From Paramecium tetraurelia (lineage: Eukaryota; Ciliophora; Oligohymenophorea; Peniculida; Parameciidae), in NCBI RefSeq assembly GCF_000165425.1, contig NW_001798967.1, positions 469,657 to 533,656 on the forward strand: 64,000 bases of DNA, in the 5' to 3' direction. The position numbers and the translations under genes were made by a program. The notes under the pieces were generated by a model. It saw only the letters and a list, made by a program, of their open reading frames with translations. It was not told the origin of the DNA and did no database searches. Below, one piece after another: positions 41,564 through 55,080 of this stretch (position 1 is its first letter; each line of letters starts with the position of its first letter).

Positions 41564-44341
41564 TCATTTCTAGATTTTAAATCTATCTTATTTATTTGCT
41601 GTGGGCTGTGGTACAACAATGGGTTTTATATTCCTAAAATATTAAGATGCATAATTATACCAAATCTTTTAAGCATACTCATGAATAGTTCTATCGCTAC
41701 TAAACTTGCCTGATCTGATAGAATTGTAGAATGCTTTCTTAGCCCATTAAATCTTATCTTGATATAATTGATCAATCTGAAGAAATATTGGATGTATAAC
41801 ATACTTTAATTTGAGCTTAGGCGTAATGATAGAAGTCATGTCCCACTAAATAGAAATCATTTCTATTTGTAATTGAGTCTAATAGTCCATGATGATCGTG
41901 TCCAAATATACCTGATCTTATAGCTTAGATAACATTCCAAAGAGGTTTTTGAACATATTGATAGGGATCAGAGTTTTTCATATTGTCAATCAATTTACCA
42001 ACTTCTTCTACTCTTGCACCAAAAATGAAAATATTATCAAGTCCAACTTCTTCTGCAATTTCAATATTGGCACCATCCCAAGTTCCTAAAATGATTCCAC
42101 CATTCATTACGAATTTCATATTGGATGTTCCTGATGCTTCTGTGCCTGCAGTTGAAATATGTTGAGAAATATCAGAGGCTGGTATAATGATTTCTGCTGA
42201 TGATACATTATAATTGGGTAGAAACACTACCTTCAAGTAATGATTAGTATCCAAATCATGATTTACGACTTCAGCAACAGCATTAATTAATTTGATAATT
42301 CTTTTAGCATTCAAATATCCAGGAGCTGCCTTTCCTCCAAAGAAAACAGTTCTTGGTGCGAATTTTCTTCTGCCTTCAGTAGGAGTATCCTTTAATAAAA
42401 GATATCTATAGATGACATAAAGGATGTTCATGAATTATCTTTTGTATTCATGAATTCTCTTAACTTGAATATCAAATAGAGTATCTGCATTAACTTCTAC
42501 ATTGCAATATTGTCTAACCCATTTGATGAGTCTTAATTTATTATTTCTTTTGACTTTCATAAACTAGATTAATGCCAATTGATCTTCGCATTTGTCCTCT
42601 AGAGTTTTCAACATATCCATATTGAGTACCCATTCATCTGTGCCTAACCATTCATCGTACAATTTAGCCAATTGTTGATTGCATGATCTGAGCCATCTTC
42701 TTGGTGCAACACCATTAGTGATGTTAATGAACTTCTTAGGTCTCATTTCATAATGATCCTTAAACAAATCAGTCTTCAATAAATCTGAATGGATTCTTGC
42801 AACACCATTAACCATATGTGATCCAATGATTGATAAATTAGCCATTCGGATCTTTTTCACTGGGCCTTCTTCGATAAGTGAAAGTGCTGATAATTTGTGT
42901 GCATCTCCTGGGAATTTAGCACTTACCTTATTCAAGAAAATCATATTAACATAGTAGATAATTTCAAGATGTCTTGGTAATAAACTACCTAGCAAATCGA
43001 CACCCCATTTCTCTAAAGCTTCAGGTAATACTGTATGATTTGTATATCCAAAAGTCTTGGAAATGATTTCCCAAGCATTTGCATGAGTCATACCCTCTTG
43101 ATCAATCAAAATTCTCAAGAGTTCCAAAATAGCTAAAGAAGGATGAGTGTCATTTAATTGAATGGCTACCTTCTCTGGTAGAAGGGACCAATCTCTTCTT
43201 ACTTTTTTAAATCTTCTGGTAATATCTTAAAGAGTAGCACTAACTAGTAAATATTCTTATTTCAATCTGAGTTCTTTTCCAGCATAGGAACTATCATTTG
43301 GATATAAGACTGATGTTATGTATTCTGCTTTTTCTCTGGCTTCTAATGATTTGAAATAATCTCCTTCATTAAAACTAGTAAAATCAAACTCATTTGCTGG
43401 CACAGATCTCCACAATCTCAAAGCAATAGTATTGAATGTCATATATCCTGGGATTGGAGTATCGTAAGCTCTGGCTACTATTGTTTCCTATTAGGTCTAA
43501 TAAAGATTTATACTCCTGCTTCCCATAATGACTTTTCTTGACCATTCTCATGTCTCTTGACTACTCTTCCATAAAACTTGACTGGATATTACACATCCAA
43601 TCTCTCGATTTCCCAAGGGTTACCCTTCTCTAACCAGTAATCAGGTGCCTCCACTTATTACCCATTTTGAATCAATTACTTGAATATTCCATAACTGTAT
43701 CTAATGCCATAACCAAAGGCTGGGTAATTCAACGTTGCTAGTGAATCTAAAAAGCAGGCTGCTAAACGACTAGAAAATAATTGATTATTTATACCCTAAT
43801 CCACCATTTCCTAAGGCTGGATCTACTTCTTCATCATAGAGGTCTTCCAATTTGTAACCCAATTCTTGAACTGCTTCTGTGTAAGAGTCTTATAACCCTA
43901 GATTTCCTACAGCGTTTTATAGACATCTTCCAATTAGAAATTCAATTGATAAATAGTATACTCTCTTGCAATCCTATTCATGAAAATACAATTGAGTATC
44001 ATTAAAACTTTCAATCAATCTATCTCTTATAGAGTGAGACACAGCTTAATAACAATGTACTTAATGGAAATCAAATCTTGTTCTTGCAAGTGAAAATTCA
44101 ACATGATTCACTATCTGCTCCTAAATACTTAATTTTATATTGGATCATCATACCTTTTCTTGTCAGAAGGCAAGTAATTTTACATCAAATGCCACAATCT
44201 TTCATGATTAGCCAAGCTTTGCGTAGATCCAAACTCAGGTCTAAATAATTAATTCATATTTGAATTGGACCCACAAAAGGATTTCCTAGACATTAAGGTC
44301 TTCGATTCACTGTTTTACATCTACTTTTATAAACCTGACAT
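41564..44341 (-). CDS. Glycogen phosphorylase
   Basis: 890 residues with four introns (26, 25, 26 and 28 nt). The enzyme releases glucose-1-phosphate from glycogen with pyridoxal phosphate. Seen: NGGLG at the active-site entrance, [62 protein letters not shown], and the PLP-lysine segment [15 protein letters not shown] followed by [10 protein letters not shown]. Length is close to the family norm (about 840) with a slightly extended N-terminus containing MSRKSFCGS, a possible regulatory serine site. It should be cytosolic, in carbohydrate storage metabolism. Confidence 0.96.
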
Positions 44342-44394
44342 TTTACCTTAAGATATTTATATATAAATTATTTATATACAAAACAAACAAACAA

Positions 44395-45463
44395 TCAATT
44401 GTGAAATAACTTAAATTTATTTTAGTCATCATCAAATAGTTGTTAATGTAATTATAGGATGCTTTAATCGTCGATCCTAGTACTCTGCTTGATATAACTA
44501 TTAATCTGTTTGCTCCTATAAGGCTTGATGATGTTGAGATCGTCCTTTCCAAAATGACTTTGAATTGATCCAAACTTATATTCTATATTTGGATAGTTTT
44601 TTATTTGTGAATACATAGCCTATTTTTTAACTGAAACAGTAGGTCTCATAGGACTTATTGATCTTGATAATTTAGTACTGAAATTTTTAGAAGAGTAGTA
44701 ATTGCTTTACTTAATAGGTGTCAAATGATTCTTGCTTATCAATTCAGGAATTGGTATTTGATGCCATTGATTTCTTAGCGAAATTGGATCTTTGGACTGC
44801 TTAATGATTTCAACAATCTCATTATTATTAAATCTACTCTAGGTATACTGATTTTCAGATTTGTTATAGAATATTCCAATTCCATTTAATTATCCATTTT
44901 TAAAATCCCCGATATACTTGTCTCCTGACTCAAAAATTATGCCTCCCTTACCATCTAATTGTTAATTCAGGAAGTAGCCATATTCAAACTTATTCTGCTT
45001 AGTGTCATATAACACTCCGATCCTTCTGTTTTCATTTTAGTTTTAATTGATGAGAGTACTAAAGTAGAGCTAAGTCTCATTCATCAATTTCCAATTCTTG
45101 AGTTGTGTTTTCAATAGTATCAACTAAGTTATTTAATTATATTACAAAATAGGAATTGTTCAATTTGTTTATGATGTCTAATTCTTCTTAATCTTAAGTT
45201 TGGGTATTGTCCACAATGGTTTCTCCATTGAAGTATTCGTACTTTATCAATCCTACTTATAAGCCGTTCTCGTATTTGCAATACTTGAATTTATTAGAGT
45301 ATATGAGTTAGCAATATCCATGCAAAAGTCCATTGTTAAATTAACCCACTATAATATTATCATTATTAATGAATAATCCCACTCCGCTTATTTTGTTATC
45401 CATCCATTATCCATAATAAAAAGACCCATTACTCCAATAATAACCTCTCTCTTTTAATAACAT
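44395..45463 (-). CDS. MORN-repeat protein
   Basis: 348 residues with one 22-nt intron. MORN units are seen at the N-terminus (SFYYGQWMDNKISGVGLFI, then VGQFNNGLLHGYCQ) and again in the middle (GYFLNQQLDGKGGIIF and YIGDFKNGQLNGIGIF). The C-terminal third is Ser/Lys-rich with SRSISPMRPTVSV. MORN proteins bind membrane lipids and often sit at the ciliate cortex or basal bodies; that location is an inference. Confidence 0.83.
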
Positions 45464-45499
45464 CGTTAATTTTATTTTTATAAAACATTTAATAATTTA

Positions 45500-46200
45500 A
45501 AATGATGAACGCACATCATTGATCAACTCAATTTACATCATTTTAAGAGTATTATTAATTATTGCAACATAAATAAGGTTGCTTCAAATCTGCAAATTAG
45601 TTTATATAGGAGAATGAAAAAATAGAAATCCTTTTCAAAAGAATATCACAAATTATTTATCATCTTTGAAGACTATCATAGTTAAGTAAGAGAATATAAG
45701 AATTTTAATTAAAGTTGTTCTAAGTTCTCAGATTATAAGATCCAAATCTTAAGAATTTAAAGTTTATCTAGACTTTAAATATTATCATTCAAAAGTGAAC
45801 TTTATCATCCTTAACCATGATACCAATACAAATTTGAACATTTAAAAGCTTAGAATACTACTTGTTATATATAATGAGCTTTTCTAAAAAGAACTTGAAA
45901 TTGAACTTATTTGATTATTTAAGTTAAGTAATGAAATAGATATATGATTATTAAAATTTGAAGTTTCATCTCTTTATTAATTACGGATGATGGATTATAT
46001 ATCTTAATTTAAGTTTTCTAATAGAATTTCAGATCTATATATCCTCCTTACAGTATGAGTTATAAAGGATTGATGAAATTTTACTCTAGATTAAAGATTA
46101 TTAAGAATATTAGTGAACTTGAAAACTTGATGCATACGTGGTTGTTAGGGCAGTTATAAATATTTTTAATCAGTTAAGTTTTTGAAGTGATTAAAAATTG
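45500..46200 (+). pseudogene. Decayed coding-like stretch
   Basis: Two fragments read like protein: 45614-45820 (starts MKKQKSFSKEYHKLFIIFED, ends at TGA 45818-45820) and about 45970-46197 (LITDDGLYILIQVFQQNFRS; SRLKIIKNISELENLMHTW). Between and beyond them every frame is cut by TGAs that I could not remove with short introns. The fragments may belong to one broken gene. No family is recognised, and the stretch 46200-46654 shows nothing further. Confidence 0.3.
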
Positions 46201-46654
46201 ATTCATTATTAATATTAGAAAAATACAATATCTTATATTTATTTGACATCTTCATAGAATAAGTAATGAAATTTTTTAATATTAACTAAAAAGGATCATC
46301 ATCCTAAGACTTTTGGAATATAAATTTATACTTTTATATTATTAGGATATTTAGCTTTTCTGAAAATACATTAATAACAAATTACAATAATAGTTAATTA
46401 ATATTTATTAGAATTGATACTGAGTATAAATAATCATGAATTCGATTAATATTTATTTACGTTAAACTAATGAATATGGTGTTAAATGCAATAAGTTTTC
46501 ACTATTATAGATAAATCTGCAGTTTTTAATTTAATTCCATAGTGAATAATCAAGATAAATGTATATGAATCTGCAAGAATATATTACAAAATAATAATAA
46601 TAAAAGATAGAGAAAGAATATTTTATAAATTTATTGTTTATAATAATAAAATTA

Positions 46655-47090
46655 ATGTTTGGTTAGAATGTTGATACTTAAGACCTAAAGATTCTTAAAT
46701 GTGTGCATGATTACAAAATAATGAGCAAGAAATTAAAGATTCGTGCCTTTGCCTAGTTTCATTAATGTTAATATAACTGCGTAAAAGACATAAATTCCAA
46801 AACAGTGGAGACTTGTTTCAAGCAATGTGAATTAGGTAATATTAATGCACAAAAATTCATTAGAATTGGATAATTACTTTGAGGAGAAGTAGAAGAGAAA
46901 AATAGGGAATAAAGTGTTTTATGCATTACCTATTTATAACAATTCTGATCCATCAAAGCAATATCTTATTCCGTAAGATTAGTAAGGAGAATATCAAAAA
47001 AAGACTATACAATTTGAAATCGAATCTCAACGTAAATTAAATGAATTGAAAAACATTCTAGATGAACGTGGCAAGATTTATAAGTTGTGA
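46655..47090 (+). CDS. Twin CX3C protein, possibly mitochondrial intermembrane space
   Basis: 135 residues with one 28-nt intron near 46835. The first half contains a twin CX3C motif, CQYNC and CFKQC separated by 12 residues, within predicted helices. Such motifs form paired disulfides in small Tim and related intermembrane-space proteins. The second half is charged (EEKQKRKIGNKVFYALPIYN) and is not part of the small-Tim fold. A TIM chaperone or FAM136A-like identity is possible but unproven. The gene is complete, with TGA at 47088-47090. Confidence 0.7.
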
Positions 47091-47154
47091 TTTATATATA
47101 CACATATATCTATATAATGTAAATAAAATTAATTTTTTAATTCTGTAGCTACAA

Positions 47155-48481
47155 ATGGCCACTCATTATAGATTAGATGAATAGCATCATTTGCTTTCAA
47201 CTCATAAAACAAAGTTCCAATTACCAAAGGGACACTTCCTATTTACATCTGAAAGTGTTAGCGCTGGTCATCCTGATAAATTGTGTGACTTCATTAGTGA
47301 CAGCATTCTTGATGCCTGTTTAGACCAGGATCCCAATTCTAAAGTAGCTTGTGAATCAGCATGCAAAAACTCTCTTGTTATGGTTTTCGGTGAAATCACA
47401 ACAAATGCTTAAGTGCCCTATGAGACAATCGTCAGAGAAGCAATCAAAAACGTTGGTTATGATAACATAAGTAATCCAATTAAATATTACGTCATTTTAG
47501 GCAAGGGATTGGACTACAAGAATGCATCCATAATAGTCTCACTAGACCAATAATCTAGAGAGATTAATCAAGCTGTCGTGGGTGCTAAACACGAAGACGA
47601 GATTGGCGCAGGAGATTAAGGATTAATGATAGGATATGCATCAGATGAAACCCCTGAATTGATGCCATTGACTCATCATCTCTGCAATAAACTAATTGCA
47701 AGACTCCAGGAATGCAGAGAAAAAGAAATCTGTCCTTGGATGAGACCAGATGCTAAAGTTTAAGTTACCGTTGAATACAAAAGAGATGGTGCAACATTCT
47801 TCCCCGTTAGAATTCACAATGTCTTAATCTCATAATAACATGATGAAAAAATCACACATAGTGAAATATAAGCAGAATTACATTCTCATGTTCTCAAGTA
47901 TAACTTAATTCTATTTTCAAAGGCATGTTTTACCTCAATAATATGTTGACGAACATACTCAATACCATTTGAATCCATCCAAAGCATTTACTGTGGGTGG
48001 ACCATATGGTGATGCAGGATTGACTGGTCGTAAAATCATTGTAGATACTTATGGTGGATGGGGTGGCCACGGTGGTGGTGCATTCTCAGGAAAGGATCCC
48101 ACTAAAGTTGATAGAAGTGCTGCTTATGCTGCCAGATGGGTTGCCAAATCATTAGTAGCCTCTAAATTATGCAAGAGAGTCATGATTTAAGTTGCCTATG
48201 GTATTGGTATCAGTGAACCATTGTCAATTTCTGTTAATTCATATGGAACACATGCAGAAGGTTATGATGATGATGATCTATCTGAAATTGTCTAAGAAAG
48301 CTTCGATTTGAGACCAGGAGTTATTATTAGAGAACTTCAATTAAGAAGACCCATTTATGCTAAAACTGCTTCAGGTGGTCATTTTGGTAGAACTGAATCT
48401 GAATTTTTATGGGAAAAACCAAGAATTATAGATATTGTTGCATGGAAAGCTAATAAGGAATAATAATAATAATAAAAATGA
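47155..48481 (+). CDS. MAT: S-adenosylmethionine synthetase
   Basis: 433 residues with one 25-nt intron near 47900. Makes S-adenosylmethionine from methionine and ATP in the cytosol. Seen: [20 protein letters not shown] with the catalytic His, VFGEITT, GAGDQGLMIGYA (ATP site) and [20 protein letters not shown] (P-loop-like, Lys/Asp contacts). It ends [12 protein letters not shown] followed by a Gln/Lys tail encoded by five consecutive TAA codons. Without the intron the frame stops in the conserved core. Length is close to the family's roughly 390 plus short extensions. It is highly conserved and certain. Confidence 0.97.
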
Positions 48482-48599
48482 ATTGATATTATGTTAAAAA
48501 TATAAATAAACAAGTAATTCATGATTTTTTTTTATTTAGTTCAGCTCCTATTAATTTTAGCTATTCCCTTAATTACAAATTTTCAATCATTGTTTTCTA

Positions 48600-51500
48600 T
48601 CATAATGACTTTATATTTATACTTCTATTATCTCTTAAACATTCTATTTCTTCTTCAGTTACTGGATTAATTTAACATCTTCTTATTCTATCCTATATTT
48701 TATAGAATATTAATTCTTACAAATCAGCTTCAGTTAGATTCGGATATGCTTTACTAAGATGATATGCTAACAATTAAATGTATGAAACTTTTTCTTCTAA
48801 ATCATTTGTCAATTTAACTATCTTTCCTGAAAATTGATCCTTTATTGTTTTATTCTGCATTTCCAATTCTTTTATTCTATTTACTAAAGACTCCACAACT
48901 ATTTTATCTTTCTTTGTCAATGGAGCTTCAGACACTTATTTCTATCTAGCCTAAAAATCTTTCATAGCATGCACGTCCTTTATTAAACTTTATATCTCTC
49001 CTTACAATTAAGATATTCGTTATTATTTCTATTGATTATCTTTATTTAATTCTTCTATCTCTCTTGTACTTAGCATATTAAAATCATCTAATTATTTCTA
49101 TAAAATTTAACAATCCTTTAATGATTCATTATACTAAGATTCCAAAATTTTAAAATCTTACAATTATGATTAAAGTAGCTTTTCTAATTCAATTATTTTA
49201 GTGTTTCTCCTATCCAATTCTTCTTAAGATATTTCTAGTTACTTCTTCAATTTCTCTAATTCTTCCACTGTCTCAGTCAATTTTTCTTAAACCTAATAAT
49301 TTTAATTAACTTTACCTTTTATTTCTACCTCTCAAATTACTTCAATTGCTTTCTTAAACTTTCTAATTCCTCCGATTATTTTTGATTTTTTTCTTATAAC
49401 TCTTTGGTTAATTGTGTATTGTGAGTAAATATATTTGCTTTATTCTCTTGCTCTGCTACTAATGCAAGTGCTTATTAAAGTTCACTTTCCAATCTGAATC
49501 TATCTTCTGAAATTACTCTTAATTCCCTAAGTTCTTGATGACATAACTTTAAGTCATCTTTCAATTATTCATTTTACTATTTAAATAATCCAATTTCCAC
49601 ATTTAATTTCGAATTAATTATACTTTGCTCCTCAATTATTGATTATAAGGCTGCACATTTCTCTGTAATAGCCTCCATAGATGTAGAGGTAGAGTTTCTT
49701 GAAGATTTTTAATGCAGCATCCTTGCTTAATCTTCTTATAACTACTTCAAAGAAGCAAGTTCACTTTATAATTACCTAATTTGGTTTTATTATTCCTTTG
49801 ACTTATTCTCTAGTATTTGATAATCCTTTTAAGGAATTTTCTATTAGATCTCACTTAATTATGCCTATTCATAACTATGATTTTTAAAAAAAGGAGTAGG
49901 ATTCGTTAAATTTGTTGAATCCTAACTTTATTTGGTTTATAATTATTAGGTAATTGTTTATACTTATTCCTAAGATTATAGAATTTATATCTTTTACTCT
50001 TGAATTTTTTCTTTAAGCTCTTCTATTAAATTATTTTATTGTTCTTTTTCTTGTATTAGCTACTATTAGATTTGCAAATGTTCTCTTTATTATTTCAAAA
50101 TTTAAGAATTCAACTCCTCTATTTAATCCTTTAACTCATTATTCTGAGCATTATTTTAAATATCTGATTTCTCTTAATCAGGCCCCTTTTAGAGTTCTTA
50201 AATTTTTAACTAAAGCTCTTGATTTTCAGTTTTAAGTTCTTTGCATTTAAAATCCAACACTTCCATTTCATTTAGACTGTTTTACATCATCCTTCCTTCA
50301 CTTTCAACTGTATTTAATTGTTACTTTAGTTCCTAGATCAACCTGTGTAAGTCATCAATCTATGACTCATGCTTCTGCTTTATTGATAATAACTTATTTT
50401 CATATTTCTATTCCATTTGATAAAGTTCCTCTTAAAATGCAGATAATTGGAGATTTAATTATTCTAATTAAGTATCTTTCTCTTTTAGTTAAACTTAAGA
50501 TATTTGTAAAGATTAGATCATCTCATCCTGTTCCATTCTTTATTTTTTTAACAAATCCACTTCCTACTATTATTCTTTAGACTTTTTCTCAAATTGCTCT
50601 TAATATAATTATTTCTATTCTAAATTCGTAATTTCGATTTATTCAATCTACAACTGCAATCCCTCAATTTCTTCTTGCATTCTTTGTTTTTATTCGTTGA
50701 ATATTTATGCTGCTGTTTCAAATTCATTACGTAATTGCAACAAACTATTTTAATTCTCCTAATTGATTTTCACCTCCAAATTATTAGAATTCGATTCTAA
50801 TTCAACCTGATGGGAATTTTTAAGCAAAACTATTTACTCTTCTTACTCTTGTATTTTATTATTAAAAACAACAATATGATCCTTCAGCTATTGAATTTCA
50901 GATAAATATTATTATTCCTACTCTTTCATTTATTAAGTTGCTGCATGAAGGTTTGATTAAGTTGATTCTAATAATACACCTTGAGTATTGAATTCACTTA
51001 ATAGTTTGATCTCCTTTTCTTACTCTTACTTCAAACTTGCTTACATTAGTTCTAGGTCTTCATGCATTTTATCTTGTTTCTCCACTAACTCTTAGACTTA
51101 TTACTGTAATTAATTAATTTTCTCCAAACTAACTTCATTGTTTTTTTATTCTTATAAAATTTAAGATTTCTAAATATCAAATTCCTTTTGGAATTGTTAA
51201 ACCATTAGATTTTTTTGTTCTTATTCAGTTTATACACTGTTCTCTAAGATTTTATTTTCCTCCTTTATATTTTCAATTTCCTATAATAAAAGTTGAGCAG
51301 ATTCCAAGTCTTTTATTAGAATTTATTTCTATGATTCTTCATTTTAGCATATTTAAGTTAAATCTTCAATTTCTTTAATATACTTTTCAATTGTATGTTT
51401 CTGTTACTCCTTAAATTATTGTGATTCCTATTAGCAATCTAATAGCAATTATTTTTATATTTGAATTTCATTTGAAAGTTCACTAATCTATTGGTCATAT

Positions 51501-53842
51501 TAATTGATTATCTATAATCTTTGTGCATTTAAATTACTTTGAAGTGTCTCCTCATACTATTTAGTAATTTCTTCTCGTAATGAAGAGCATTTAGCTTCTA
51601 ATATTTATCTATCACTTTCCAATTTTGTACTTAATTCTAAAAGGTCTTATTGAAGTTAATCTATTTTTTTATCCTTTTGACTTTCATTTTGAATATTTAT
51701 TTCAATTTCAGAGCCAAAATTCTAATCTTTTGTTTTATTCGATAATAAAGATATCTCTTACATCAATATTTTAGTATTTTAATCATTTTATTAAGATAAT
51801 TATTCTAAATCATTCACCTTTAAATTAATCGATTCTGTCCATAATACTAATTATGATTAGAAGGATTATTTAATTTCTTCAAGTTATTTAATCGTATTCT
51901 CTTTTTCATTGATTTATGAAGTTAATGTTTCAACTTAATTTTTAAGTTCTAATAATGTCTCTTCTTATTATTATAATTTTAAATTGTAATTATTGTTTTC
52001 TTCTTATAATTTAGATACATCTATTGATTGTTATTCAATATTCTATCTTAGATTAATTAAAATTTCCTCTTTTTCTTGTAATTCTATTTTTATTTATTAT
52101 TTAGAGTTTGTTATTTCCTCTTAGGCATTCTATAATTCTTATTAGATTTAAGCTTTTTCCAAACTGCTACTTTCTTTGAGTTTATCAAATTAAACTAAAT
52201 AGTCCTAATTTTTTTATTACAATTCTTAAACTGTTCTTTCATATTCATTTAATTTTTATTATAAATTTTCTTTTGAATCAATTTCCAATATTAATTTTTC
52301 ATTATTTTAATGTATCTCTTAATTAAGCTTTTCAATCTATTCTTTTTAAGTTTAATGCATTATTTCTAAATTCTAAATCTACAAATCTTATTTTTCACAA
52401 TCTGCAATTTAGTTATTCAGCTTTTCAATTTGACTGTTTAAATCTTACTATTAAATAGTAATAACCTAATTATTTTGGATTTGCTATTGTAATTGATTGT
52501 TCAATTCTTTAATTTTATCTTCTGAAATTTACTTTTCATCCATTAGCTACTATTGGAGAGACTTAATGGTATTTTAAAAGTTCTCTATATCTTGAAGTGA
52601 GTCATTTTCAAATGATTTATATGTTTGTTATTATTCTAGAAGTTTTGATTCCAATTAGCTTATTTTCATTTCTGCCATGTCTTTCTCCTCCAATAAATTT
52701 AAGCATTTTATATCAAAACGCGATTTTTGTTCAATTTCCTTCTAACACTATTCTTTTAGTTTTATTATTTGTTTTTGCGATTCTTCAATTTACTTTTTAA
52801 ATAAAGTGTTTTCATCAATGATCTATGTAATAATGTCTTCCTATTATTTAATTTTCATTTTTTATTGTTCATTATTATTATTAATGGATTATGATTTTTA
52901 TTTTAAATCTTTAATTTCAGCATTTGCTTTTTCTATTTATTCTTCGAAAGATTTAATAGTTTTTTGATTTTTTTGTTCCGATGAAGACAATTATTGATTT
53001 AACTAATGAATTTCATTCTATATTTTTTTAATTTATTCATTTTTTTCATTTAGTTATCTTTGTACTGACTGTTCAAGTTTGACTTTTTCATTATTGACAT
53101 CATGTGTTTTTTATTACTCTTTTCTCAATTATTCAGCCAGATTCTATACAATAATTTTATTATCTTATTTGATGATGTCAATCAGATTATTTTATTCCTT
53201 CTCTTGTATTTTATAAGAGTCTATTTCTTTTTTTAATTTGGAAATCATATCTAAATTACTTTAATGCTTCTACATTTCTTATTATAATTTGTCCTTAGAT
53301 GATTCTGATTTCTATAATTTTTCTATTAAGGACTCTATATCAATTCTATGTTAATTATTCTATTCTAATTAAACCTCTTAAAGTTAATTATATTTTTGTT
53401 CTGATTTTTTCAAAGTATTCTGTACTTTATCATATTCCATTTGCATATTGTCTAATTTACTCTAATACTCTTAAATTTATCTTTAATATTCCTCATTTTT
53501 ATGATTAAAATCATTTTCCAATTCTTAGATTTATTTTTATTAAGAAGATTGCAAATTGCTATATTAAATTTCTAATGAGGCGTATTTTTTAATTTATCCC
53601 TCAAGTTCAAGTTTCACGTTCTCAAAATTTTATTGTAATTATTCGAATTATTAATTCTTTTCATTTGCATTCTTTAAAATTTAATCCTCATTAATTTAAT
53701 GTGCCTTTGATTCTTCATCTTAGCCATTATTTAAATCCTACAAATTATTATTAGTTTCATCTTAATTTTAGTATATTACTTCTGTTTAGTGATTATTTTG
53801 ATCATTTTCTACAGAAATTAATTCTTCTGCTTAATTATCCAT
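48600..53842 (-). CDS. Giant coiled-coil protein (about 1,740 residues)
   Basis: From ATG at 53842 (MDNQAEELISVENDQNNHQT) the frame is nearly pure Gln/Glu/Lys/Asn/Leu coiled coil. I checked it directly over roughly the first 350 residues and near the end (NPVTEEEIECLRDN, TGA at 48600-48602). The span is two bases beyond a multiple of three, so at least one intron must be removed, but I did not place it. It resembles golgin, centrosomal or cortex scaffold proteins only in being a long coiled coil. I cannot exclude that the span is two adjacent genes. All open frames on the plus strand here are antisense shadows. Confidence 0.75.
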
Positions 53843-54228
53843 ATAAAAAAAATTATATTGGGAAAGTCAATTAATTCTTTCTATATAATTTAATTAGGAA
53901 GAATTTATTCATTTCTATCCTACCTAAAATACTTGTACTTGCACTGAATGAGATTTCAACTAAAAATGCATTTAGTATAATTATAAAATGTTGGCAGAAT
54001 AGTTTATAAAATTTTTATCTGTAAAATGTCATTAAATTATTATATTTGCTTAAATCTATCAATTTGAAGAGTCTTGTTTGATATAGGAATAGCAATGTGC
54101 ACAAACTCAACTATTTGCATCCCTAATCAACTAAATTTGCACTAATTTATTCTGAGCTAAACCTCAATTTTAACAAGAAGACATCTTCAGGAAATCTATT
54201 TCCATTGTTATAAATAATAATAAAAAAA
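53843..54228. other. Divergent promoter spacer
   Basis: AT-rich, 386 bp. A chance plus-strand frame of about 57 codons from 53988 ends at TGA and shows no family features. I see nothing else. Confidence 0.45.
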
Positions 54229-54936
54229 ATGTTCTTGTTTGAAAAAAAGTCGTAAAGAAATAGTACAGAATAGTAATCATTAAAAAGGTTACAAAATGAC
54301 ATGCTTGATGAAAAATTACAAGAATTTGATGATGATACCTGTGAAATTAATTTTAAAATGGTTAGCTCAATATTATAAATTGTTATGATTCCAAAAATTG
54401 GACCTTATGGATTTAAAAAGTTTTTTGTATTCCTTTATCTAATTATTAGTTTTTCCTTGATTTTAGAATAAATTACCCTTATTCTCCTCCTAAAATATAA
54501 GCAGAATCAGATATCCCCCATCCAAACATAGATAGGAGAACTTAAACGTTTTATTTATAACTTCTGGAACCACAGAATTGGAGACCAATTTATGGGTATT
54601 TATGAAACATATAACAGTTTGACTGATATCATCAAAGCTATGAAATAGACATTAATTTATGTAGATTTCACACACATACCAAATGAAGCTACTTGCCTCT
54701 TAATGGCTCAAAAAATATTATAACAAAATTAAACTCTTCAAGAAATTGATTTCGAGTTGATTCATTTTGAAATTAGTGACAATTTTAAGATAAATTTTGA
54801 ATTAAATGCAAACGAATTTTCTAATGAGGAATATAATTACTCAAGAATTTCTTAAGAACCAGCAACTATTAATTTATTAAAAACATAAAGACATACTTAA
54901 AATGATAGAATCATTTTTAATAATATAAAAAGTTGA
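54229..54936 (+). CDS. Single-pass membrane protein of unknown function
   Basis: 235 residues, no intron. It starts MFLFEKKSQRNSTEQQSLKR. A polar N-terminal 60 residues is followed by one strong hydrophobic segment (KKFFVFLYLIISFSLILEQI). A soluble C-terminal domain of about 140 residues then contains FIYNFWNHRIGDQFMGIYET and YVDFTHIPNEATCLLMAQK. No family is recognised. The 40 nt around 54428-54467 could be spliced as one or more introns, which would delete the membrane segment; the unspliced reading is preferred because it stays in frame. Confidence 0.6.
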
Positions 54937-55080
54937 ATATATTCTAACATTTGTAAATTAAAATACAAATAATCAATTTTAAATAAAAATTTACAAATTT
55001 ACAAATATCTTTAAACAATTATTGTATTTATATATTATTAAGATTTAAAAATATAAAATTTCTACATACATTATCAAGTT

